This document shows, piece after piece, positions 36,390 to 48,300 of a DNA stretch of 64,000 nucleotides. The notes beneath the pieces are model-generated. The model searched no databases. It was not told where the DNA came from and saw nothing but the letters and a program-made list of their open reading frames with translations. Every line of letters starts with the position of its first letter. The first letter of the stretch is position 1. The translations under genes were made by a program, and so were the position numbers. This DNA is from Antilocapra americana (taxonomy: Eukaryota > Chordata > Mammalia > Artiodactyla > Antilocapridae), in the NCBI GenBank assembly GCA_007570785.1, contig ML662465.1, positions 3,855,902 through 3,919,901 on the forward strand, given 5' to 3'.

Positions 36390-39300
36390 GTGAGAGAGGC
36401 TTTTCTAAATTTTTATGTTTAGCAAGGAGAGGGTGGAAAGGAAAGTGGACAAGAGATGCATTGCACAAAATGCAAATTACAGAAGGATAAATAGTAATGA
36501 AAGGCCTTTAAAGGAGATTACCTAAAAAGGATCAGAATTTCATATTAAATAGGAAGAAAGCTTTGGTTGAACCGTTATCTTGCAAATGACACTAAATATT
36601 ATGCATCTGAGTATTTGTTTTAAATCCTTGCATAATGTTTCTCCCCCAAATTTTGAGAGAACAGTACATTATGCTTCACAGGATTTGACTTCTGCAGCTT
36701 GCTCCTAAAGAGAGCTGTTTTGATCCCTCTCAAAATTTAAAAAAAAAAAAAGGACTTCATCAGTTATCCCAGGGCCTCCTGTAATCCTTTAATATTCCAG
36801 TCCAGTCTTCTCAAGTGCCCTCAGTGTCATCATCCTTGTCACCCTTCTCCATTTTAATCGCTGATCCTTATTGTCGGTGACTTTGCATGCTCGTCTAATT
36901 GTTTTTCAACAGCCACTTCCCTAACCTCATGAAATCCTGCAAGATTTGCACTTCCACCTGGCAAGGGATTTGCATTTATGTAAAGACCTGTCTATTAGCA
37001 AGTTGCTGTGCTGGTCAGAAATAGACACTCAATGTCAAGGTTAATTTTCTAAGTTTTCATTTCGCTAGTGAATTAGTGTTCTGAGAACTTTCACTTCTCT
37101 GTGAACCTAATAGATGCAAGGACTCAGTATTCTGATAACAAGGAGGCTCTGTATTTTACTCTTACCAGATTTTCCCTCTCCGTATATTCTCCGCTTTCCT
37201 GTTCCCTTCTGCCTAGACTTTTGGATAGCACTGTGGACCCTGTGTCCTCAGAGGTCCCCTTGGAAACACAATGAAATTTTCATTCCTTCTCACATCTTCT
37301 GTCCTTCTTTGATATCGTTCATGGGGGAATTTGGCCCTGATCTGGCCCTCTTTTCCTCCCTTTTCCCATTATGGCATTGACTTTATTTCCCAGGTTAGCA
37401 GTCCTGTGCACTCAGAGAAGCAAGCCCCACTTGGAGCAGCCTGGGAGGTGGCAGACTTTCAGCCAGAGCCAGTGGAGGCCCAACCCAGAGTGATGTCTCA
37501 GGAGGAAGCTGGAAGCATCCACTCAGGATGCCAGGAGCAGCCCAACCAAAAGAGAGAGCTTCGACGCTTACCCCGAAATGGTAAGAAGAATGTAGTGCAT
37601 GCCCTGTGCAGAGACCACGGCAAGTTTGTTTTGTAGCCCTAACATTCTGACTTGTTCACTGCAGGGCCCGCTTGACACATACTTGAAAATAAATTGAACA
37701 CTTGGGGGAAAAAGACTTCATTAGCTTCAAGAGTTGGGAATATGTGTGACGACTTTGCGACCCCATGTACTGTAGCCCACCAGGCTCCTCTGTCCACGGG
37801 GATTCTCTAGGCAAGAATACTGGAGTGGGTTGCCACGCCCTCCTCCAGGGTATCTTCCCAACCCAGAGATGGAACCCAGGTCTCCCACATTTTAGGCAGA
37901 TTCTTTACTGACTGAGTCACCAGGGAAGTCCAAGTAAAAGGGATCTTAAGATGAAATCTGAGAAAGTTTAAATTGTTCAGACTTGTTTTAAGATCGCCTA
38001 ATGTTATTTAAGAGTCTGCATTCTGCAGTCAGCTTGTGGGTCTTAGTCCTGCATGTATATGATTTCTTGGCTGGCTTATAAATACCTTGAAAGATTGGAA
38101 GAGGAAATGAGACTTATTTTCAAAAAGTGACTCACAGTAAGGTATCACAGAAGTGACATGTGAGAGGGATAAGACTTTGCAGAGAAGGGACCACTGATGT
38201 TCCTGTCTGCCCTGGACATTAATGAATCAAGTCAGATACAAGGAAATGAAGACCTGTCCTCCCCATGCCCTGTAGCGTAGTGTCAGGCTTAAAGAGAGGA
38301 GTGGAAAAATCACTGGACCTGGAGTACAGTATGAAAAAGGATGGGTTTATATCCTTTCTCTACCCTTTTCTCTTTGTGATCTGAGCAAGTAATATTAATT
38401 AACCTCTGTATTAATGCATAGAGATTAAGAGATTAGGCTTTAGAGGCAGACAGTCTGGGTTCAAAACCTAGCTCAGCCATTCTTTATCTGTGTGACCTTG
38501 GACAAGTTGCTAAACTTCTTGAACTTTCCATTCTGTCATCTCTAAAAGGAAGATAGTAAGATTTTAGCATAGATTAAAAGAAGCCTCATAAAAGAGTCAG
38601 TGCATAATAGTGCTCAATAAATGTTAGTTTCCTTTCTCCCACAATGGCATGGTTATTTTTAAACTTTCAAATCTATCTGATTTACCCAACCCCCCATCAA
38701 GAGGCAAGATTCACCGCTATGGACATCACCTCCTTATCCGTCCTAAAATTCATACTATGATAGAATGCTTTGCAAATATTAATGGTTTCTGGATTCTACA
38801 GTGCTTGTCCATCAACATCAAAGTTCCTGTGTTCACTTGGATTAGATACTGTCAGTTACTTTACCTGGTAAATATATGGTATTTCTGGGTTTTGCTATTC
38901 CAGGGTGATAAGGAATTCCTAAAGTGGGAAATTTTGTTCTGGGAAGGTTCTTACTGAGGGTATGGAAGACAGGAAATTTGAGGGATAAGTATGTCAGAAA
39001 GGTGAATGCCTTCTAAAAGATAACGTAGGATTTCAGCCAGATGTGCTAAAGGAAATAATATGTTTCCAAGAAAGTGGTTCCATTTGGTTTTGTAGAAAGT
39101 AGTAAAGCAAGCTTCTGAGTTCTTGGTCACAGTAACATTTATTTTTGAAGATTTCCTACATAGTGCTAGAGCAGAAGTTAGACTGCAGATTGTCTTATAC
39201 TATATAAGTTTGTTTATTTTCCTTCCACCTTTCTGGGGGTACGTTTGCCTATAGTATTCAGTACTATGTGTCTATATTTGTTAACTTTATAAGGACGATA

Positions 39301-42300
39301 TTTACTCAGAGGGGATGAATTTATGCTAGAGATTGCAAACTGGTAACTCATGTGCCAAGTCAAACTTGTTTCTCAAAGAGTTTTGGGATGGAGATTTTGT
39401 TTGTCTGTAGTTCCCAAGGTTTTAGACTTGAGATTGTACGTAAAAATCTAGCTTTCTGGCTTCTCTTGAAAAACGTTAGAAGCTGTGGCTATGGCAGGGC
39501 CATAGTCTAACAGGGAGGCATCCCCCAGAGTCGAACAGTGGACCTGTGCTCTCCAGTTCCCTGCAGTCCTCACTACCCGCCTTTCATGATGTACTTTACC
39601 TTCTTACTTCCTGAAAGCATCTGCGTTTGTGAGCCCTGTGCATGGTTTGGAGCATTGTTCTGAACACATTGAGAAAAGGACCGATTTTTGTTGGTTTTTT
39701 ATACATGCTCATCTGTAAAAGGAGAAGCAGAGTGAGTAAAAGGGCCAGAGCCCACGGCACTAATTGTTTCTTCTCTTCTTACAGCTCGGCCTTCTCCCTG
39801 GGTTCCTTCACCTGCTAATGAATGGAACACCATAGATCAGGAAGTAACAGCCACACGAATTCCTGTCGGGTCCCAGGTAAATTATAACAGTTCTCTCTGG
39901 CCTGACTTCCTAGGATATTCAGTCACAGTGATTTCCTCAGATTTCTATATCCACTCCAAGTGACTATATCCCTCATTGCTCCTTTTCCAGAAAAGACTGC
40001 AGTAATCGGATTCCTTGCTGGATCGTCTCTCTTATGATTCTTTATAGTACCTTCGCTTCATTTAGCACATAACATATACTTGGTTCTTTGACTTCAGTTT
40101 TTATCTAGGGTTTGCCTGTCCTTCATCCATGATCATTCATCCTTCAGAGCCTATGTGGTTATCTTGGTAGTCATTACTCTTAGTGTGTTACAGGGACCAG
40201 TGAAAGATGTCCACACGGCAAGAGGTTTTTCCTACAAAAAGAGTGTGCATCAGATTCCTGCTCACAAAGACCTCTACCAGGATATTAGAAAGGAGAGTGT
40301 TGGGAACATGGTCTCCCTGGGTAAGGATTCTATCCCTTCTCAAATAAAAGATTTGAGGATTTCTAGTGTATTCACTTCTACTGATAGTAAAATAGTTATA
40401 AAAATGTTATCATTTTAAGGGCCATGGGTTTTCTAGTCATTTCTGTGCTCTAGCATACCATGTTCTCTTACCTCACTCATTCCTTTTTCCAATTTATATT
40501 ATAGATTTAGGCATGTTCTTACAGTGATTAAAACATTAAAGAGGTTTATAGATGATTGTCATGTTATTTAAATATAAAACTCACCCACACCCACTAGACT
40601 AAAAACTATATAAAATCACAAGGTATTTTTAGGATTTGTTTTTGTTTAACATACAGTGGCCCCAACGTTGTGCACAGAGCTTGTCTGTGGGTGGTGCCCA
40701 GCAAATATTCATTGAATGGATGGAAATCTTATAAATGGAAGGAAAAAAGTGATTTAAATACAATAGCCTTTTGAATTATTTAAATAGCACACATTTTTAC
40801 AAGCACACATAACCACTTGTTAAGTGTAGTTTTACAAGCAAACTTTTGAAGAATTGTATCATCTGCTTTAACAGCAAGGATAAATATGCTTCATTCATAT
40901 GTAAGCTGCAAGTCAGAAATTACTTGTGAATAGAATTAAAGGCCTAAAATGTGTACAGTACACACTAGAGATACTACAGACCTGTGTTGGTTGAGTAGCC
41001 ACTAGCTACCTGTGGCTATTTCAATTTAAATTTATAAAATTAATTAGAATTAAGTTTAAAATTTAGTTTCTCAGTGGCAGTGTTTAAGTTATTCAGTAAC
41101 TGTACTGGACAGCACAGTTATAGAACTTCGTCACAGAAATTTCTGTTTGACAATACACGTAGACACTAAAATATAGAGATTATAAAATGGGCCATGTCAA
41201 ACTGAATGAATGAAGATAAATCAACAGTTGTTTATGATCAGGAAGCAATTAAAGCACTTGGAAAAAATTGCCAATTTAAGAGGATACCAATGACACACCA
41301 ATAACAAAGCAGTCTTCCCAAAACAGCAGGACCCTTGATTTTAACTTGCACTTAGGGCATCCATGCTTCATTGCTGACCATTCGTCCTTCAAAGACTCGT
41401 GTGGTCATCTCAGTAGTCATTGTCAGTAACAGAGACAAGTGACAGGTAGCCACACAGCAGGTTGCCCACACAATAGGTGTTTCCTGGTGTTGCCTTGGAT
41501 TGCACAGCATCCAGACCTAGTAAAATGATGGATTAGAGGCCTTAGTGAAAGCTGCTGTGAGTGCATTAGAGGCCATCCTCTGGACCTTCAGCTGTAGCCC
41601 AGGGATTCCATGCATAATAATTATATATGGAAAGGCTCAGGGACACCTGCACAGTCTTTTATCTTAGATTGTAAACTAAAGGCTCGTGAATCTAGCCTGC
41701 AAATGTATTTGGGCCTTGCACAGAGTTTTAACTTAAAATTTGTTCATAAATCTGGATTTCCAGCATCTCTTAAAAAACCAACCATCAGGCACATTCTCAC
41801 ATCGCAGCAGCTGACCGGAGCAAAGTGGAGGAACTTGTGTTGAACAGGCAGGGCTCTCACTCCAGCCTGCCTGGTCCTTGTAGACTTTTGAACTTCCATT
41901 TTCCGTGCCCATCTCTCGTGTGAAAATGAAGAGCAAATCCTCAGCCCCAGAGTTCTTTCAGCAAGGATTTGATTTAATGCTGCTTCTCTAAGAGGGGCTT
42001 CCTTGATAGCTCAGTTGGCAAAGAATCTGCCTGCGATACAGAAGACCCTGGTTCGTTCCTGGGTCAGGAAGATCCCCTGGAGAAGGGATAAGCTACCCAC
42101 TCCAGTATTCTTTCTCTTCCCTTGTGCCTCAGCTGGTAAAGAATCTGCCCACAATGTGGGAGACCTGGGTTCAATCCCTGGGTTGGGAAGATCCACTGGA
42201 GAAGAGAAAGGCTACCCACTCTGTATTCTGGCCTGGAGAGTTCCATGGACTGTATAGTCCATGGGGTCACAAAGAGCTGGACATGACTGAGTGGCTTTTA

Positions 42301-45300
42301 CTTCACTCTCTAGGAAAATTCCAGAAGCTCTTGTTTGTGTTTTCAATAGAATAAAACTAAATGTTATTACATACCTATTAGGCATTAGACACGTTATAGA
42401 TGATCGCTTATTTAATATTCCTAGCACTTTGTTGGGATTCCCACGTAGCTCAGTGGTAAAGAGTCTGCCTGCCAATGCCACAGGAGACACAGGTTCAGTC
42501 CCGGGCCAGGAAGGTGCCCTGGAGGAGGAAATGGCAACCCATTACAGCATTCTTGCCTGGGAAATCCCATGGACAAAGGAGCCTAGTGGGCTACAGTCAA
42601 CAGGGTCACAAAGAGTCAGATGCAACTGAGCATGCACGCACTGACCTTTGGATAGATGATGATATTTCCTAGGAAACTGAAGCCCAGAGAGATTAAGAAA
42701 CTTCCCCTTGTCAAAAAGTAAAGTGGTGGAGCTAGGATTCAAATTTAAGACATTTTGATCTCCACAGTACTGTAAGGTTAAAAAATTCAAGTTGCTTTCC
42801 TATTATTGCATCTCTTTCCCATTAATTTTGCTAGAGTGTCTCCAAAAATTCATGACTTCTCATCTCCCACAGCCCCAGTGTGTGTGTGTCTGTGTGTTGA
42901 GTGAGGGAGTGAGGAGATATGGGGAGCAGGTGTACGCACACGTTATAAGGAACAGACACCAGTTCATAGGAGCATGCTGTGAACCTAACCATGTTAGATA
43001 CTTGAGAGGGAGTCCAGGGTAGTAAGTGTTTCTTAGCCCTAAAGGTTTTCCTGTAAGAACAGGCTGGGGAAGGAAGTGATACATACATGAGATGTGAAAT
43101 GGTAGTGTAAGTTAGTCGGTGATTGTGTGTAATAACTCATTCAAGAATCTAGTGTGCACTGTCATGGTTGAGGAAGGCTTTAGAAAAAAGATGAACTGGA
43201 CAAGGTCTTTAAAGGACAGCTGTAAACAAGTGGTCCAGGAGAGCATGCTAAGCAGGAGCTTGGTGCATGCAGTCATGACCTCTCTAGCCTGAAATGTGTT
43301 TGTCTCACTATAGGAAGCACGGTGTCTACAGCTAACAAGATAGCCCAGTTGGAGTCAAGAAAGGAGCCGTGGACCGTAGGTCTGCAGTCCTCTAATAAGA
43401 GGACTGTCCTGCAGAGCAACTACATCAAGGAAAAGTCAGTTCATGCTCTTCAGATCCCTGCAAGGAATGCAGGGAAAACATGGAGAGAGCAGCAGCAGTG
43501 GGGTCTGGAAGATGAAAAAATAGCAGGCGTGCATTGGAGTTACGAGGAAACTAAGACTTTTCTTGCAATTCTCAGAGAGTCTCGCTTTTATGAAACACTT
43601 CAAGCTTGTCCCCGAAACAGCCAGGTATATGGTGCTGTGGCTGAATGGTTGCGAGAATGTGGCTTCCTCCGAACACCAGAACAGTGTCGGACCAAGTTCA
43701 AAAGTCTGCAGAAGAGTTACCGAAAAGTGAGAAATGGCCACGTGCTGGAACCCTGTGCCTTCTTTGAGGACATGGATGCTTTGTTGAATCCTGCAGCTCA
43801 TGCTTCAACCACAGATAAGCCAAGGGAGATTCTGTCTCTCCCCAGACTGAAGAGAATTGGCATCAGTGCTAAAGAACAGATCAGTTTGGTGGAAGAGGAA
43901 GAAGCTGCAGAGGAGTCTGACAGTGATGAAGTGGGCGTTGAGTTTATCCGGAAGCCTGAGCTTCGTGGTGCCCCTGTCATATTTCAAAACCTGAGTGGTA
44001 AGAATGGCGCTTTTCTTCTGGTATGAGAATGGATGATGTTGTCTTGTGGAAAAAGGAATAGATCCCCAGAAGTGACCAAACTCAGGGAATTCTGACACAC
44101 ACACCTTGCCACTCATCACTGTGATTGGCCACATAACTGAAAGTACTCCTAGGTGTCCGCTGCTGCCCCCAGTGCAGTCTGAGTAACAGCCATGAAGGAT
44201 TCTTTTTCGGGTTAGAGCACAGCATGGATTTTGAGTATTTGGAGTCTGTGCAAGGAAAACAAATGCAGTCCAGGGGTACTAAGGATCTAACATTATCTGA
44301 GAATTGTTAATTATAACAATTGTGTTATAATCTAACACAGCAGTCAGTTGTGTTAGATTATAAAAGTCAGGGCCCTATTATCAAGGATAGCCAGTAAAAG
44401 AATGTGTAACCAGCAAAAAAAGAATTGAAAAAAATGATATTCTGAAAGAATAAAGGAGAGAAAAAGGAACACAAAGTAGGTGCAACAAATGGAGAAAAAA
44501 AAAAACAGGATGGTAGATGTATATCCACATGTCATTAATTATAAATTTAAAGGACAAGTTTTCAGATACATTTTTTGAAAACTATATTTACAAGAAATAC
44601 ATCTTTAATATTTTTTAAAAACTGTATTTATAAGAGATACATCTTTAATATAAGAACACAGAGACATTAAAATTAAAAGAATATAAAAAGATACTATGCA
44701 AAAGCAAAATGTTGAAATTTGGGGACTGGGAAATGCAGAACTGAACCACCAGTTGACAGTCATTGTGTGACAGTTGACTTGTCATATAACTACTTAGAAC
44801 TCAATTTTCTGTCTTTAAAATATGGCTTAGATTACGAGCATCGTTGTTAGTGTTAAATGAAATAATATGGATGAAGGCATTCTGCAGATGCCAAAATGCA
44901 ATAGAACATTGCCTGGTGTCACAGTTATTAGTACCACCTTATGAAAAAGATGATAATTTCTTAGATAAAATGGAAAAATAAACAAGACTAGGAGAGCTGA
45001 GACTGTTATCATGATTGTACCTATTCAAAAGAAACAAATCTCAGGAAAAAGATGGGAAAACGTATTGCACATATACAGGTATTTGCCATTCTGGAGATCC
45101 ATAAACATGAGGGTCAGATAGTTTCAAATTTGGGAACCCAGTGAGACTGAAGGAAACCAGTCAGGCAGAGGATAGAAAAGACTTTCCTACCACAGATTAC
45201 AAAACGCCCCAAAAGCATGTTTAACTATATTCAAACACTCTTAAAACTTTAATTCTGCTATAAAAGCAGGACATCTGCTTGTCTTATAGATCATTTCGTC

Positions 45301-48300
45301 TCTTGAAGTAGAGGACTCTAATATCAAAAACTACTCTGGATATAGTTCTGCTCTTCAAGGAAGATGGGCTAAAGAGGTGATAGCAACTCTCATGCTGTTG
45401 GGTGTCTTAGTTCATTATTCCTAAAAATTTTTTAAAGGTAGACAGCTGAATCCTTAATAACCATAGCAACGGCAGATTTAGGGGCTGCATTTTTATTCTA
45501 CCAGATAAACTTTGGGGATCAGTATAGCAATTTTAAAATCCTTTTGGGTTTTTGACTAAATAGATTTGAGAATTGATATCTGTACAGTTTGAGTCTTCCT
45601 ACCCAGAAATATAGTGTCTCTCTATTCTTTCTAATTCTTTTATGTCTTTCAATATAATATAGATTGTTTATACAGACCCTTTACTTTCTTACAAAGCTTA
45701 TTCCGAGACATATCATAGTTCCATGCAGTGGGATTTGTTTTCCTGTACTTCTTATATTTTGTAATGTATGAAGGCTACAGACAACTTATATCTTTGAACT
45801 TTACCCTTGAATGGCTGCAGACACCTTGTATCTTTGAACTTTATCCTTTAATGGCAGGTGTGCACTGGGGCTACGAGGAAACCAAGACTTTCCTTGACAT
45901 CCTCCATGAAACTCGGTTTTATGAAGCGCTGCAAGCCTGTCATCGGAAGAGCAAGTTGTATGGGGCCGTGGCTGAGCAGCTGCGAGAGTGTGGCTTCCTC
46001 CGAACTCCGGAACAGTGCCGGACCAAGTTCAAAAGCCTTCAGAAGAGTTACCGCAAAGTGAAAAATGGTCACGTGCTAGAGTCCTGTGCATTCTACAAGG
46101 AGATGGATGCCCTGATTAACTCTCGGGCATCTGCTGCTCCCACCAGCTCCCCAGAAGAAGCCCCATCACCCTCAGTTCAAGAAAGAGAAGACATGGAAAT
46201 TGAACCCCAGGAAACTACGGTCTGGGAACCTGAGGAGGACTCCCAGGAGGCGCTTGTTGAAGACTCTGGCAGTGAGAGAATGAGTGAGGAGGAAATCATG
46301 CAAGAACCAGAATTCCAGGGACCTCCAGGTTTACTGCAAAGCCCAAGTGGTAAGGGTCACTGGGGCTCTGGGGTAAAGGAGGAGTCAGTGGGATTACTGA
46401 CAAATTAGGAGAGCTGGCACATCACCTGTGCATGGCTGTTCATTAAACAAATATTAATATTTGTGTGTCCTTTGCCATTTGAGAAGGGTAAAGTAGCAGT
46501 GAATAAAACAAGAGTCCCTGTCCTCATGGTGCTTCTGTTCAAGGGAGGAGCTTACATTTTCGTGATTTGGTCCTTGGCGATTTCAGCCCTGGTTTTTGTG
46601 TGTAGGAGGCAGATAATGTTTTATATCTCCTAGAAATACTGTTGGGAAGAAGAACTTGGAATTATATGTGAGAAAAACTCAGGTCAAGGAGACATGTTGG
46701 TAAGCTCAGAGCAGAAATGTCTGTTATGTGTGATGTGCATAAGAAAAAGGCAGAGACAGAAAGACTTTATTCTGGTTCTGAGCTCCACCTGCAGGTGTCC
46801 CACCAACCACTGGATGCCCTCACAGGCATCTCACCAGCAGCCCAGCCTTAAAAGTTTCAAAAGGAAAATCAACACCTTCCTTCCCACACTGTGGCTCTTC
46901 CTGGTGTCCTCCCATAGCACATTCAACCTGGAAAGGTAGGGATGGTTTTTGATGCCTTCTCTTTCGTTTACATCCAGGCAGATGATGTATTTTTCTCAAC
47001 TGTTGGAGGATTTGCATCTGCCCCCTCTTTAGTTGCAATAACCACTAGTTTAGCATTTCTCTGTCTCTTGCCTCAACTATTGTAAAAGTCCCCAAATCAG
47101 TTTTCCTCATTAGACTTGTGTTAAGCTTGCACAGCTACCCTTAATCTGAGCTTATCTTTTTAACCTTACCTGTCATTATTTTCCTTCCTATACTCTATGC
47201 TTATTCAAAACAAACGTTTGAAAAGAGAGTTCACACATATGCTCTTTGGTGGTGTTTTTATGAGAATTTGTAGTAGACAAGATGAAATTGTTGACTCTGG
47301 AACTGCTGAGTTGATAACTTTGGAAACAAAGTCCTTCTGTACCATCTCTGGTGAACCTTGTTTTTTAAGATGAGCTCCGGACCTGTCACCAAATTACCAG
47401 GCTCTGTGTAAGCCAACTGCTAGGCTGTAACTTCCTCCAAGGCCCAGATGGACCCAATCAGAACACTTCCAAAGATGACGTGATTAGGGCTTCTTACGTA
47501 AGTCAGTGGATTCACTGATGGCTGTCCATGGGACTGAAAGAAAGTAAGGCCCAGTGAATCAGAAAAGAGTCCCCCTTGCCTGAGGTCAGTGTGTAAAGCA
47601 CACAGAGGCCTTAAGGTACAGGGCCTATCAGCTGTATTATTTATATTAACCCAGAACTGGTTTGAAATTTTTGTTGTCTTCTTTTTTTCAGATTTTGAAA
47701 TTGAAAGTAGTATCAAGGAGGATGCAACACAAGTGATCTGTAAGGACATGGAGCAGCATAGGGCATTCATAGAAAAGTCTAAAAGGGTCATTTCCCAGAA
47801 TGTTGATCCAGGTAAATATCTTAAAAGAGATTGCATCTCAGGTAGACAGTGGGAAAACCTTCACGGAATCCGACAGGGAAAACTGATGCCTCAGCCTCGA
47901 GATTTGGGAAAAGCCGTAGTGCATCAGAGGCCTCTCGTGGGGAAGAGGCCCTTCCGGCTCCTCAGATACGGAGAAAGCTTTGGGAGGAGTGCACGTCTCA
48001 TGTGCCGCGTGACCCACCAGAAGGAAAACCCTTCTAAGTGTAGCGTCTGTGGGAAGTGCTTCGGCAGAAGCAGGAGTCTAGTCCGACACCAAAGAATCCA
48101 CACGGGAGAAAAACCTTTCAAATGTCTCGACTGCGGGAAAAGCTTTAACGACTCTTCCAACTTTGGTGCCCACCAGAGAATTCACACAGGAGAGAAGCCC
48201 TACAGATGTGGAGAGTGTGGGAAATGCTTCAGCCAGAGCTCGAGTCTCGTTATACACCAGAGAACCCACACTGGAGAGAAGCCCTACCAGTGCGGAGAGT

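Larger units (their letters stand above)
40321..43313 (+). other. ZKSCAN2 intron between KRAB-like and SANT-like exons
   Basis: About 3 kb. Holds the two Bov-tA elements listed below, an MIR and a short TG run near 42,880-42,900. No further KRAB-B exon is recognisable. Confidence 0.75.

Noticed and set aside
45728..45857. ORF extension with a Met start upstream of exon 6
   Set aside because: Homology with exon 5 starts exactly at the acceptor; the extension is intronic and holds the tandem duplication.
47589..47691. ORF extension with a Met start upstream of the zinc finger exon
   Set aside because: Includes the polypyrimidine tract and acceptor; not coding.
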